This document shows positions 56,397-64,000 of a stretch of 64,000 nt of DNA, piece by piece. The stretch lies in assembly GCF_001982605.1 (NCBI RefSeq), contig NZ_MLCN01000014.1, positions 62,001 through 126,000 of the forward strand, written 5' to 3'. The notes under the pieces were generated by a model. That model made no database searches and was not told the origin of the DNA. It was given only the letters and a program-made list of their open reading frames with translations. Source of the stretch: Alkanindiges hydrocarboniclasticus. GTDB taxonomy: Bacteria > Pseudomonadota > Gammaproteobacteria > Pseudomonadales > Moraxellaceae. The translations under genes and the position numbers were made by a program. Within the stretch, counting starts at the first letter, position 1. Every line of letters begins with the position of its first letter.

Positions 56397-56768
56397 ATGG
56401 CAGCACGGACAGCACTTTCACAACAGCAGTGGGTAGGGATTAATTATGGCCTAATGCTGCTATCGCTGTTGTTAGGGATTGGCGTGCTGATTGCGCTATG
56501 GAGCAGTTATCATTTTTTAAACCAGAATCAGGATGTCTGGATACGCTCGCATCATTTATGGATCATGCGAAGTTGTGTGGGCCTACTGGGTTTATTGCTC
56601 ATCAATAGCCTGCTTTTTATTCCCTTGTTTTGGCTGCCTATTACCCAAGGTGTTGGCTATTATTGCCTGCTGGCAGGAGCAGGGTTTGCTGCTTTAATCT
56701 GGCTGTGGTTTTTGTACCGCAGTGTACGTGGTTTGATGCTCTGGCTAAAAAATAAGCCCATCTATTAG
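56397..56768 (+). CDS. Small integral membrane protein of unknown function (123 aa)
   Basis: The start MAARTALSQQ has AGGG about 5 bases upstream; an ATG 21 codons earlier (56334) is in frame but lacks a ribosome site. Three hydrophobic segments (YGLMLLSLLLGIGVLIALW, a Leu/Phe-rich middle one, and LLAGAGFAALIWLWFLY) suggest a three-helix inner-membrane protein with a basic C-terminal tail. I recognise no family with certainty. It lies downstream of the RND permease on the same strand, 160 bases away, so co-transcription is uncertain. Confidence 0.65.
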   Translation: MAARTALSQQQWVGINYGLMLLSLLLGIGVLIALWSSYHFLNQNQDVWIRSHHLWIMRSCVGLLGLLLINSLLFIPLFWLPITQGVGYYCLLAGAGFAALIWLWFLYRSVRGLMLWLKNKPIY

Positions 56769-56930
56769 GTCACTCTTAATCTGCTAAGACTTGATAGAAA
56801 GTCAAGCGTTGATACGTCTGTTCAAAGTCCAGTCTGGGCTGTATAAATATTAATTGGGATAAGCAAGCTGAGCGCTTGCCCGGAATGTTCCTGCGCATCC
56901 GCACTGCAATTTTAGAGAGCTTAATCAGCC

Positions 56931-57365
56931 ATGTTTGAATTTGATTTCAACTTAACGTTAATGGGGTATCATCTTTTTCAACTGGGCATTGCATTTGTGC
57001 TCTCATTGCCTATCGCCCTTAACCGCGAAATGAAAAATAGTGGCGCAGGGCTTAGAACGTTTCCACTGGTCACCATTGCATCGTGTGCATTTATGCTGGT
57101 TGGCCGGGATATCTACCAAGGGTCAGATGCTGAGGCCAGAGTAATGTACGGCATTATTACTGGCATGGGTTTTATTGGTGGCGGTGCAATTTTTAAAAGT
57201 GAAGACGGGGTGAAAGGGACTGCAACAGCGGCAAGTTTATGGAACACAGGCGCTATTGGCATTTCGGTGGCTTACGGCCGTTATGAAATTGCAGTGATCT
57301 TGTCAGTGGTGAGTTTTCTGATTTTACACTTCTCGGAACGGTTTAAGGCAAAAGACAAGCCATAA
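56931..57365 (+). CDS. MgtC/SapB family membrane protein
   Basis: This 144-residue, four- to five-helix membrane protein belongs to the MgtC/SapB family: IALNREMKNSGAGLRTFPLVTIASCAFML, ITGMGFIGGGAIFKSEDGVKGTATAASLW and NTGAIGISVAYGRY are conserved segments. It is the short form lacking the C-terminal ACT-like domain of true MgtC virulence factors. Roles in Mg2+ limitation or membrane potential are known for the family, but not shown here. It stands alone and converges with the sugar dehydrogenase gene. Confidence 0.9.
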   Translation: MFEFDFNLTLMGYHLFQLGIAFVLSLPIALNREMKNSGAGLRTFPLVTIASCAFMLVGRDIYQGSDAEARVMYGIITGMGFIGGGAIFKSEDGVKGTATAASLWNTGAIGISVAYGRYEIAVILSVVSFLILHFSERFKAKDKP

Positions 57366-57415
57366 CAAATTTTGCCATAGCTTGCCCATAAACTATTAAA
57401 CCACTGCAAGTTAGT

Positions 57416-58732
57416 TTAGCTTGCAGGCGACACCCGCCATACCACATCACCCACGTCATCAGCCACCAGAATTGCGCCTGTCTTGTCCACTGCGACTCCC
57501 ACCGGACGGCCCATGGCATCGCCTTTTTCGTTGACAAAGCCACTTAACACATCCTGCGATTTGCCCGCCGGTTGACCATTCTGGAATGGCACAAACACCA
57601 CCTTGTAGCCACTGCGCGGCTTGCGGTTCCATGAGCCATGCTGGCCAATCAATACACCATTTTTATATTGTGGCATCAGGCTGGCGTTATAAAAAGTTAG
57701 CCCTAATGACGCGGTATGGTTGCCCAGCGCATAATCCGGCTTTAAGGCGCGCGCCACCAGATCCGGATTTTGCGGCTTTACCCGTACATCCACATGCTGT
57801 CCGTAGTAGCTATACGGCCAGCCATAAAACGCGCCATCTTTTACCGAGGTCATGTAGTCGGGCACCAGATCACTGCCAATTTCATCACGCTCATTGACAG
57901 CAGTCCATAACGCGCCACTTTGCGGCTGCCAATCCATGCCGTTGGGGTTGCGCAATCCAGTGGCAAACGGCCGTACCTTGCCACTGGTAATATCAAATTC
58001 CAGAATGCGCGCGCGATCCTGCTCCTTGTCCAGCCCTTTTTCGGCGGCGTTACTGTTGGAACCCACGCTAATGTACAGCTTGCTGCCATCAGTGCTGGCA
58101 ATCACATTTTTGGTCCAGTGGTGGTTAATTGGCCCGGCAGGCAAATCCAGCACTTTGGTTCCACTGGCGTTAATGCTGGTCGCGCCGGGGGTATAGTTAA
58201 AGCGCATTAGGCTATCGGTATTGGCGATATACAGTGAGTTGCCGACCAGTGTCATGCCAAACGGCGAGTTCAGGTTTTTCAAAAATACCGTGTGCTGGTC
58301 GGCCACACCATCACTATTGGTGTCACGCAGCAGGCTGATCTGGTTGGCGCTGGGGTGTGATGAGCCAGCCCGTTTCATCACCAGTTTCATGATTTTGCCC
58401 TTAATCCCGGCACTGTCTTTGGGCTTGGGTGGGGCATCGGTTTCAGCCACCAGCACATCGCCATTGGGCAGTACATACAGCCAGCGCGGATGGATCAGGC
58501 CACTTGCAAATTTCTGTACTTTCAGGCCACTGGCTGCCACCGGCATGGCATTGGCCGGCCAGCCTTTGGCGGGTGCAATATGCACCGTGGGCAGCAGGCT
58601 TTTTTGTGGCGCGGGCAACACCGGATTTGAGCCATAGCTGGCATCAAGCGGTAGGTTGGCCTTGTGGCCACAGCCAGACAGACAGATGAGTCCGGCACTG
58701 ACCAACAGGGAAGATTTGATGGGAAATGGCAT
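57416..58732 (-). CDS. PQQ-dependent sugar dehydrogenase/sorbosone dehydrogenase family lipoprotein
   Basis: This is a six-bladed beta-propeller oxidoreductase of the soluble glucose/sorbosone dehydrogenase family, 438 residues. The signal MPFPIKSSLLVSAGLICLSGC has a lipobox (LSGC), so the protein is probably an envelope lipoprotein. Typical propeller strands are GLIHPRWLYVLPNGDVLVAETD, LNSPFGMTLVGNSLYIANTD, FATGLRNPNGMDWQPQSGALW and NERDEIGSDLVPDY. The cofactor would be PQQ; no pqq genes are in the window. GGAG lies 9 bases before the start. A hydrophobic linker after the lipobox is short. Confidence 0.88.
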   Translation of the reverse strand: MPFPIKSSLLVSAGLICLSGCGHKANLPLDASYGSNPVLPAPQKSLLPTVHIAPAKGWPANAMPVAASGLKVQKFASGLIHPRWLYVLPNGDVLVAETDAPPKPKDSAGIKGKIMKLVMKRAGSSHPSANQISLLRDTNSDGVADQHTVFLKNLNSPFGMTLVGNSLYIANTDSLMRFNYTPGATSINASGTKVLDLPAGPINHHWTKNVIASTDGSKLYISVGSNSNAAEKGLDKEQDRARILEFDITSGKVRPFATGLRNPNGMDWQPQSGALWTAVNERDEIGSDLVPDYMTSVKDGAFYGWPYSYYGQHVDVRVKPQNPDLVARALKPDYALGNHTASLGLTFYNASLMPQYKNGVLIGQHGSWNRKPRSGYKVVFVPFQNGQPAGKSQDVLSGFVNEKGDAMGRPVGVAVDKTGAILVADDVGDVVWRVSPAS

Positions 58733-59037
58733 GTTGGGGTTCTCCAGTCAGCACGGTTTTAAGTGACCTTGCAGAGGCTTTAGCCTGATCCGGTTGACCC
58801 GGCTGTAATTGTTCCTGCCATGCCTTGTCCAGCCGGTCTTTGGCGGACACATCCATGGCCTGCGTGGTTTATTCTGGCTTTACTGTAGGGCAACCGCTAA
58901 AAATCACTGTCTTTGTCCTGTTCAATCTGGTTGCTGATTGGTTACAGCAAGCGGTTCATTTCGCACTGGTTTTTAGAAAATACAGGCCAGTTTTTTTAAA
59001 AGAAAATGCACAGGTGAAATTTTTATGAAAAATAGCG
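58733..59037. other. Gene-free gap between the sugar dehydrogenase and dnaJ
   Basis: The divergent promoter region. A 70-aa frame on the minus strand crosses the start of the sugar dehydrogenase and was rejected. The right third is AT-rich. The only clear element is the sigma-32-like promoter that begins at 59038. Confidence 0.5.
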
Positions 59038-59066
59038 CTTGCAAAAACAGCACATTGCCCCAAGAT
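59038..59066 (+). promoter_or_regulatory. Sigma-32-like heat-shock promoter of dnaJ
   Basis: CTTGCAA (59038-59044), a 13-base spacer, then CCCCAAGAT (59058-59066) match the RpoH consensus (CTTGAAA, 13-17 bases, CCCCATnT) closely, about 45 bases upstream of the dnaJ start. Confidence 0.6.
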
Positions 59067-59111
59067 TAGCCGCAATTGTTTAATTGATTTTGGTTAGGAG
59101 TTATGCCAGCC

Positions 59112-60218
59112 ATGGCAAAGAGAGACTACTACGAGGTTTTAGGGTTATCCAAAGGGGCAAGCGAAGACGAGATTAAAAAGGCCTATCGCAAGCTGGCCAT
59201 GAAATATCATCCAGACCGTAATCCTGATAACAACGAAGCTGAGGAAAAATTCAAGGAAGCCTCGGAAGCCTATGAGGTGTTGTCAGACAGTGACAAGCGT
59301 TCTGCTTATGACCGCATGGGCCACAGTGCCTTTGAAGGCATGGGCGGCATGGGTGGTGGCGGCTTTAATGCGCAGGATATCTTTAGCCAGTTTGGTGATA
59401 TTTTTGGCGACATGTTCGGTGGCCGTGCCGGTGGTGGCCAGCGCCAGCGCCGTGGGGCTGACCTGCGTTATGTGCTGGAACTCACTCTGGAAGAAGCGGT
59501 TAAAGGGGTGAAAAAAACCATCAGCTTTACGGCACCTGCTGCCTGTGAAGCCTGTAATGGCAAAGGTTCCAAAAATCCGGAAGATGTCACCACCTGTCAG
59601 ACCTGTCATGGGGCAGGTCAGGTGCGCATGCAGCAGGGCTTTTTTTCGGTACAGCAAACCTGCCATACCTGTCATGGTCGTGGTAAGATTGTCAAAAACC
59701 CGTGTAATGTCTGCCATGGCGCAGGTGTGGCCGAACGCAAGCGCACACTGGAAGTCAGCATTCCGGCTGGCGTAGACAACGGTGATCGCGTTCGCCTGAC
59801 CGGTGAAGGTGAAGCCGGTGGTGCTGGTGCACAGGCGGGTGATTTGTACGTTGAAGTGGTGGTGCGCGAGCATGCCGTATTCCAGCGTGATGGCGCCGAC
59901 CTGTACATGGATGTGCCCATTAGCTTTACCGATGCGGCATTAGGCAAGGAAGTGCAAATTCCCACCCTTGATGGCCGTGTCAGCCTGAAAATTCCGGAAG
60001 GCACCCAGACTGGCAAGCTGTTCCGCCTGCGTGGCAAGGGTGTCAAGCCGGTACGCACCAGTATGGTGGGTGACCTGCTGTGCCGTGTGGTGGTGGAAAC
60101 ACCCGTGAACCTGACCAGCCGCCAAAAAGAACTGTTACAGGAACTGCAAGCCACGCTGGATGGGGATGACAAGCAATCGCCCAAGAAAAAATCATTTTTT
60201 GAGCGGTTGTTTGACTAA
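59112..60218 (+). CDS. dnaJ: Chaperone protein DnaJ (Hsp40)
   Basis: DnaJ is the co-chaperone of DnaK, 368 residues from [12 protein letters not shown], the conserved start; an ATG three codons upstream is closer to AGGAG but not conserved. The J domain (1-70) has YHPDRN with the HPD motif; a Gly/Phe/Met-rich region follows (~75-115). Four zinc-binding CxxCxGxG repeats ([32 protein letters not shown]) lie at ~135-215, then the substrate-binding C-terminal domains. dnaK is not upstream, so the usual dnaK-dnaJ pair is split in this genome. A sigma-32-like promoter and a terminator bracket the gene. Confidence 0.97.
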   Translation: MAKRDYYEVLGLSKGASEDEIKKAYRKLAMKYHPDRNPDNNEAEEKFKEASEAYEVLSDSDKRSAYDRMGHSAFEGMGGMGGGGFNAQDIFSQFGDIFGDMFGGRAGGGQRQRRGADLRYVLELTLEEAVKGVKKTISFTAPAACEACNGKGSKNPEDVTTCQTCHGAGQVRMQQGFFSVQQTCHTCHGRGKIVKNPCNVCHGAGVAERKRTLEVSIPAGVDNGDRVRLTGEGEAGGAGAQAGDLYVEVVVREHAVFQRDGADLYMDVPISFTDAALGKEVQIPTLDGRVSLKIPEGTQTGKLFRLRGKGVKPVRTSMVGDLLCRVVVETPVNLTSRQKELLQELQATLDGDDKQSPKKKSFFERLFD

Positions 60219-60248
60219 GCAATGATTTGACCAGAACGGCGTTAGAAG

Positions 60249-60279
60249 AAGCCTGCTGATGATTCAGTAGGCTTTTTTT
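60249..60279 (+). terminator. Rho-independent terminator after dnaJ
   Basis: AAGCCTGCTGA (60249-60259) pairs with TCAGTAGGCTT (60264-60274, one G-U) across TGAT, followed by a run of T. Confidence 0.85.
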
Positions 60280-60389
60280 ATGGCCTTTTCATAGCGCAAA
60301 ACCACAAAAAACTGAATTTGCAGGCAAATCTGTAGCTTGCTTCAAAATTGCTCTATAGTAGTGTGTTCAGATTATTGGGAGCTTTTATC

Positions 60390-60443
60390 ATGAAGGCCTT
60401 CCATTGTTTTACCCTTTTATTATTTAATTCTTTGTGTATTTAA
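60390..60443 (+). CDS. Possible 17-aa leader peptide upstream of dapB
   Basis: ATG with GGGAG 7 bases upstream opens MKAFHCFTLLLFNSLCI and stops 37 bases before the dapB start. A TATAGT at 60354 could be its -10. It contains one Lys, so it is not a classical lysine attenuator. It may be a chance frame, but the ribosome site is better than average. Confidence 0.3.
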   Translation: MKAFHCFTLLLFNSLCI

Positions 60444-60480
60444 TCCTTTTTATATGTAATCAAGGGCTTTAGGAGCAAGC

Positions 60481-61293
60481 ATGGCAAATTCACCACGCAT
60501 TGGCATTTTGGGTGCCGGGGGCCGTATGGGCCGTATGCTGATTCAGGCAGTGCATCAGGCAGGCTACCCGCTGGGTGCGGCAGTAGAGCGCCCCGGCAGT
60601 ACGCTGATTGGCACCGATGCGGGTGAACTGGCAGGTGTGGGCAAGCTGGAGGTACAGGTGGCTGCCAGCTTGCAGGACGTGATTGACCAGTGCGATGTGG
60701 TGATTGATTTTTCCACGCCACAAGCCACTGAAACCCACTTGCAGATTTGCCGTGATGCCAGGGTTGCTATAGTCATTGGCACCACCGGGCTATCTGAGGT
60801 ACAACAGCAACTGGTGAGTGAGACGGCACAGTACATTCCGGTGGTGTACTCCGGCAACTACTCGGTGGGCGTGAATGTGTCGCTGAAAATGCTGGAACTG
60901 GCCGCCAAAGCCTTTGGTGAAACTGTAGATATTGAAATTATCGAAGCCCATCACCGCCATAAAGTGGATGCACCATCCGGCACTGCTTACATGATGGGCG
61001 AAACCGTGGCAAACGCGCTGGGCCGTAACCTGAAAGACGTTGCGGTTTATGGGCGTGAAGGTCATACTGGGCCGCGCGAGCGCCAGACCATTGGCTTTGA
61101 AACCATCCGTGGTGGCGATATTGTGGGTGAACACACCGTGATGTTTATTGGTGAAGGCGAGCGAGTTGAGGTCAAACATCTGGCCACCAACCGCATGAAC
61201 TTTGCCAGCGGTGCAGTGCGTGCCGCAGCCTGGGTAATCCAGCAGCCGGTGGCCCGTTATGACATGCAGGATGTATTGTCATTAAAAAATTAA
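60481..61293 (+). CDS. dapB: 4-hydroxy-tetrahydrodipicolinate reductase
   Basis: DapB reduces HTPA with NAD(P)H in lysine and diaminopimelate synthesis. It has 270 residues, typical length. [17 protein letters not shown] is the Rossmann cofactor loop, [14 protein letters not shown] and [14 protein letters not shown] are conserved, [20 protein letters not shown] holds the catalytic His-His-Arg-His-Lys motif. AGGAG is 5 bases before the ATG. It follows dnaJ in the same direction, but a terminator and a 200-base gap separate them. Confidence 0.97.
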   Translation: MANSPRIGILGAGGRMGRMLIQAVHQAGYPLGAAVERPGSTLIGTDAGELAGVGKLEVQVAASLQDVIDQCDVVIDFSTPQATETHLQICRDARVAIVIGTTGLSEVQQQLVSETAQYIPVVYSGNYSVGVNVSLKMLELAAKAFGETVDIEIIEAHHRHKVDAPSGTAYMMGETVANALGRNLKDVAVYGREGHTGPRERQTIGFETIRGGDIVGEHTVMFIGEGERVEVKHLATNRMNFASGAVRAAAWVIQQPVARYDMQDVLSLKN

Positions 61294-61349
61294 TGGCCAG
61301 AACAACTAAAATCTCAGCCTTATACGCTGATCAGGCAGGATATTGAGAC

Positions 61350-62048
61350 ATGAAACATACCGCAAACCGGTTTTCTGCGCGCAAGCTGTGCTATGCCATT
61401 GGCCTGAGTCTGCTGACTTTAAGCACAGGGCATGCTGCTGCCGACCTGTCGCGTGCCAAGCTGGCTATCAATAAAAACGGTATCAAGGTCTGGACTTATC
61501 AGTTGCCCAATAATCCTGCCTTTAATTATCGGGCGACCACGGTGCTTAACAGCAGCGTCACCAGTGTGGCCGCAGTCATTCTGGACACCGATTACCTGAT
61601 TCAGTGGGTGCCGTATGTCAGCGCCGTAAATGTGATTGACCGTAATGATGCCAGTGGCAGCTTTATCATTCGCATGCAACTGGATTTTCCGTTTCCCTTG
61701 CAGGATCGTGATGTGGTGATTCAGGGCAAAATCAGTCAGGCCAGTGACGGCACGGTGGTCATTAAGAACAGGGCCATTAGCGACAGCCGGGTGCCTGTAC
61801 GTCATAACGTGGTGCGCCTGAACCACTATGAAGGCGACTGGACCTTAAAGCCACTGGGGCCAGCCAAAACAGAAGTATCCACCACGGGTTACGGTGACCC
61901 GGGTGGCGTGATTCCGTTATCTGTCGCCAACCTGTTTGTGCAACAGCAACCTTACCAGATGCTGGGCCGCATGAAGAACTATGTTAAAAGCAGCCGTTAC
62001 CAGAATGCCCAGCTCAGCATGGTCAAAGACCCATACGCCAAAAAATAA
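61350..62048 (+). CDS. Secreted START/SRPBCC-domain protein
   Basis: This 232-residue protein has a Sec signal ending GHAAA. The mature part is a START-like lipid-binding fold: VTSVAAVILDTDYLIQWVPY, MQLDFPFPLQDRDVVIQG, EGDWTLKPLGPAKTEVST. Proteins of this type are seen in many proteobacteria next to no fixed partner; a periplasmic lipid- or polyketide-binding role is inferred. AGGA is 9 bases before the ATG. It is in line with dapB 56 bases upstream, so the two may be co-transcribed. Confidence 0.8.
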   Translation: MKHTANRFSARKLCYAIGLSLLTLSTGHAAADLSRAKLAINKNGIKVWTYQLPNNPAFNYRATTVLNSSVTSVAAVILDTDYLIQWVPYVSAVNVIDRNDASGSFIIRMQLDFPFPLQDRDVVIQGKISQASDGTVVIKNRAISDSRVPVRHNVVRLNHYEGDWTLKPLGPAKTEVSTTGYGDPGGVIPLSVANLFVQQQPYQMLGRMKNYVKSSRYQNAQLSMVKDPYAKK

Positions 62049-62055
62049 CAAATTG

Positions 62056-62081
62056 CCTACCCGGAATTAAAGTTCCGGGTA
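62056..62081 (+). terminator. Hairpin after the START-domain gene
   Basis: CTACCCGGAA (62056-62065) pairs perfectly with TTCCGGGTAG (62072-62081) over TTAAAG. There is no T run, so intrinsic termination is not certain. Confidence 0.5.
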
Positions 62082-62130
62082 GAGCTACTCTTGATTGACC
62101 AAAATTTTCAGGCCCATAATTACGAGTCTT

Positions 62131-63234
62131 ATGGTGCAGGCAGGCATTTCCTTGAAAAAAATCAAACCCTATTGGCCTGTGATAGTGGCTAGCCTATTCT
62201 TGGGTTTGCCCTTGAATGGACAAGCCAGTACAACCGTCAATGTGGCAACAGAAGCTTCACCAGCCGTTATTGCCAAGCCTACTGTGGTCAATGGTGCACC
62301 TGCTGGTACCACGCAGGTGCCGTGGCAGGTTGCCGTGTTTGGGCAAAACAGCAATGGACAGGCGGCTTATATTTGTTCAGGCACTTTAATTGATGCACAG
62401 TGGGTTGTGACTGCGGCACATTGCTTTAATCTGGATACCATTGACCAGCAAGCCATTACGGACTATTACGTGGCTGTGGGAGAGGTGGACCTTGATCAGT
62501 TAAACAGCCCATCAAGTAGAGCTCAGGTGATTCTGGCCAGCCGCCAGATCATTCATCCCGGCTATGATGCAGATGTTAATCTGGATAATGACATTGCCCT
62601 GATCAGGCTGGCGCAGCCGGTTGACCTACAAGCTTGTGGCATACGCTGCGGTACAATTTCATGGTTACAACCCCAACAGGCCAGTCAATATACAGCGCTG
62701 GGCCGCCCTGCACAGGTGGCTGGCTGGGGTGAAACTGTAATAACAGGCAGTAATGGCATGCTGGAAACGCTGTATCCCTCACGCTTGCAAGTTGGGGAGC
62801 TGCGTATTGCCAATTGTGGCATCAGCCGCTATCTGTACAATGACAAAACCTGGCCTGTCAGCGCCAATATGATGTGTGCCCGTGGTGCCGACCAGCAGAA
62901 TCCTGCCGATACCTGCGTGGGTGATAGTGGCTCAGGCTTGGTGGTGAATGCCAGTTCAGTTCAGCCGATGCTGGCCGGGATTACCAGCTGGGGTGAGGAC
63001 AGGCCCTGTGGTGAACGTAAGCTGCCCGGTGTCTATACCCGGGTTGCCAATTATGCTGGCTGGATTTTAAGTTACGTTGATCCGCTGGCTTATCAGCAAC
63101 AGCAGGAACAGCAACAGGCTGAACAGCCAGCCAATCCATCAGGTTCAGGCGGTGGGGGCAGTAGTTCACTGGGCTTATTACTGGGCTTAGGTAGCTTAAT
63201 ACTGATTCGGCGCAAATGGCTGACCAGACAATAA
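62131..63234 (+). CDS. Trypsin-like serine protease with C-terminal GlyGly-CTERM-like tail
   Basis: This is a secreted S1-family protease. From the ATG at 62131 it has 367 residues; a TTG at 62152 with AGG upstream would give a more usual signal peptide (MKKIKPYWPVIVASLFLG). Catalytic triad: His97 (TAAHC), Asp154 (DNDIAL), Ser266 (GDSGS, with Ser in place of the second Gly of GDSGG). Asp260 occupies the S1-pocket place of trypsin, so cleavage after Arg or Lys is expected. Several cysteines can form disulfides. A Gln-rich linker then leads to SGSGGGGSSSLGLLLGLGSL and a basic end (RRKW), the layout of GlyGly-CTERM proteins processed by rhombosortase. Confidence 0.88.
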   Translation: MVQAGISLKKIKPYWPVIVASLFLGLPLNGQASTTVNVATEASPAVIAKPTVVNGAPAGTTQVPWQVAVFGQNSNGQAAYICSGTLIDAQWVVTAAHCFNLDTIDQQAITDYYVAVGEVDLDQLNSPSSRAQVILASRQIIHPGYDADVNLDNDIALIRLAQPVDLQACGIRCGTISWLQPQQASQYTALGRPAQVAGWGETVITGSNGMLETLYPSRLQVGELRIANCGISRYLYNDKTWPVSANMMCARGADQQNPADTCVGDSGSGLVVNASSVQPMLAGITSWGEDRPCGERKLPGVYTRVANYAGWILSYVDPLAYQQQQEQQQAEQPANPSGSGGGGSSSLGLLLGLGSLILIRRKWLTRQ

Positions 63235-63303
63235 TTGGGCTGAACAAAAAACCCTTGATTAGCGCATGAAAATCTCTGTGTGATGATAAAGCGTGAACAG
63301 CAA

Positions 63304-63350
63304 TAAAAATGGCCTGCTCGAACTGTAACTAGTTCAGCAGGCCATTTTTA
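63304..63350. terminator. Bidirectional terminator between protease and alcohol dehydrogenase genes
   Basis: TAAAAATGGCCTGCT (63304-63318) pairs with AGCAGGCCATTTTTA (63336-63350); an inner GAACT/AGTTC stem shortens the loop. A and T ends fit both convergent genes. Confidence 0.88.
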
Positions 63351-63371
63351 TTTAAAGTATGAATAAAAGAT

Positions 63372-64000
63372 TTATTCAAAATCAGCTTTGAGCACTACCC
63401 GGTAGCGGGCCTTGCCATCACGCAAATGCTGAATCGCGTCATTGATTTGTGACATGGGAAAGACTTCAACCGTGGGTTCAACCTGCGTGCGGGCCGCAAA
63501 GCGCAGTAACTGGCGCAATGCCAGCGGCGAACCAGTCGGTGAACCGGTTACTACTTTGGCGCCACCAATTAATACACCGGCTGGCACGGCTAATGGCTCA
63601 AGTACCACGCCAACGGTATGGAACTTGCCTTCCGGTGCAAGGGCTGCAAAGTAAGGCATCCAGTCCAGACTGACATTGATGGTATTAATAATCAGGTCAA
63701 ACTGGCCACGCAGCGCTTTGAGCTGGTCTTTGTCACGGCTGTTGACCACCTGATGCGCACCCATGTCCAGAATTTCCTGGGTTTTGTCCGGGCTGGAACT
63801 AAACGCGGTGACTTCACAGCCCCATGCCTTGGCCAGCTTGATGGCAATATGACCCAGACCACCAATGCCAATGACGCCAACCTTATGTACACCCTGAATA
63901 TTGTGGCGCAGTAAGGGGTCAAAAACGGTAATGCCGCCGCACAATAGCGGGCCTGCCACTTCCGGGTTTAAGTCATCCGGTACGGGAATCACCCATTGCC
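63372..64000 (-). CDS. Zinc-type NAD(P)-dependent alcohol dehydrogenase, C-terminal part (cut by window end)
   Basis: The last ~209 residues of a medium-chain dehydrogenase; the frame stays open through the window edge, and the N-terminal catalytic zinc domain lies beyond it. [19 protein letters not shown] and [24 protein letters not shown] (Rossmann GxGGLGH loop) and the [10 protein letters not shown] stretch mark the YahK/Ahr-like cinnamyl-alcohol-dehydrogenase group that prefers NADPH and reduces aldehydes. The C-terminus [17 protein letters not shown] is conserved in the group. Substrate not known. Confidence 0.9.
   Translation of the reverse strand, partial: QWVIPVPDDLNPEVAGPLLCGGITVFDPLLRHNIQGVHKVGVIGIGGLGHIAIKLAKAWGCEVTAFSSSPDKTQEILDMGAHQVVNSRDKDQLKALRGQFDLIINTINVSLDWMPYFAALAPEGKFHTVGVVLEPLAVPAGVLIGGAKVVTGSPTGSPLALRQLLRFAARTQVEPTVEVFPMSQINDAIQHLRDGKARYRVVLKADFE

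Noticed and set aside
58644-58856. 70-aa frame on the minus strand upstream of and overlapping the sugar dehydrogenase
   Set aside because: It overlaps the confident signal peptide of the lipoprotein by ~90 bases in another frame and has no recognisable domain.
1-64000. Search by eye for tRNA, rRNA, insertion sequences, attachment sites and prophage genes
   Set aside because: No cloverleaf-like sequence, transposase, integrase or terminal inverted repeats were recognised. A weak or diverged tRNA could still be missed without a covariance search.

Overview
The window looks like chromosome of a Gram-negative gammaproteobacterium, most plausibly in Moraxellaceae (Acinetobacter/Alkanindiges-like). 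The reasons are glmU directly followed by glmS, the NSS/ZIP/RND/MgtC gene set, and many Sec signal peptides and lipoboxes. The genus is an inference from gene content only. Base composition looks close to balanced, with AT-rich intergenic gaps. No rRNA, tRNA, CRISPR array, insertion sequence or phage gene was recognised.

Layout. 0-15.4 kb is mostly housekeeping and metabolism: the end of glmU, glmS, a DNA photolyase, two tandem FKBP prolyl isomerases, a short-chain dehydrogenase, a lipoamide-dehydrogenase-like flavoprotein divergent from an aldehyde dehydrogenase, an NSS sodium symporter with an overlapping 33-aa partner peptide, zupT, and fmt-rsmB. 15.9-38.8 kb is one large cell-envelope locus. 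39-49.9 kb holds a small secreted protein, ilvD, a flavodoxin-like reductase, a thioredoxin-fold protein, two tandem hotdog proteins divergent from a TetR regulator, a lipoprotein, a DUF4259 protein and ppc. 50-64 kb holds an HD-domain protein behind twin palindromes, a TetR divergent from an RND efflux pair, membrane proteins, a PQQ-type sugar dehydrogenase, dnaJ, dapB, a START-domain protein, a trypsin-like protease with a GlyGly-CTERM-like tail, and the end of an alcohol dehydrogenase.

The envelope locus is the most interesting part. Seven same-strand genes encode three paralogous ~890-aa secreted proteins built of DUF11-type repeats with calcium-loop-like motifs, a 2198-aa secreted multidomain protein with a four-unit repeat array, a 164-aa single-domain DUF11-like protein, a ~2000-aa protein joining the same N-terminal domain to a probable C-terminal outer-membrane beta-barrel, and an OmpA-like peptidoglycan-binding protein that overlaps the barrel gene. 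The last four genes appear to form one operon with its own promoter, an operator-like palindrome at the predicted transcript start, and a strong stem-loop between the 887-aa gene and the barrel gene. I infer a surface-layer or fibre-like assembly with its own outer-membrane anchor and peptidoglycan tether. No sortase, secretion ATPase or usher is present in the locus.

Regulatory sites supported by sequence are: a 45-bp nested palindrome between the hotdog genes and their TetR, twin palindromes before the HD gene, a dyad between the TetR and the RND genes, a sigma-32-like promoter before dnaJ, and several perfect-stem terminators. Base and codon composition remarks are visual impressions; nothing was computed.
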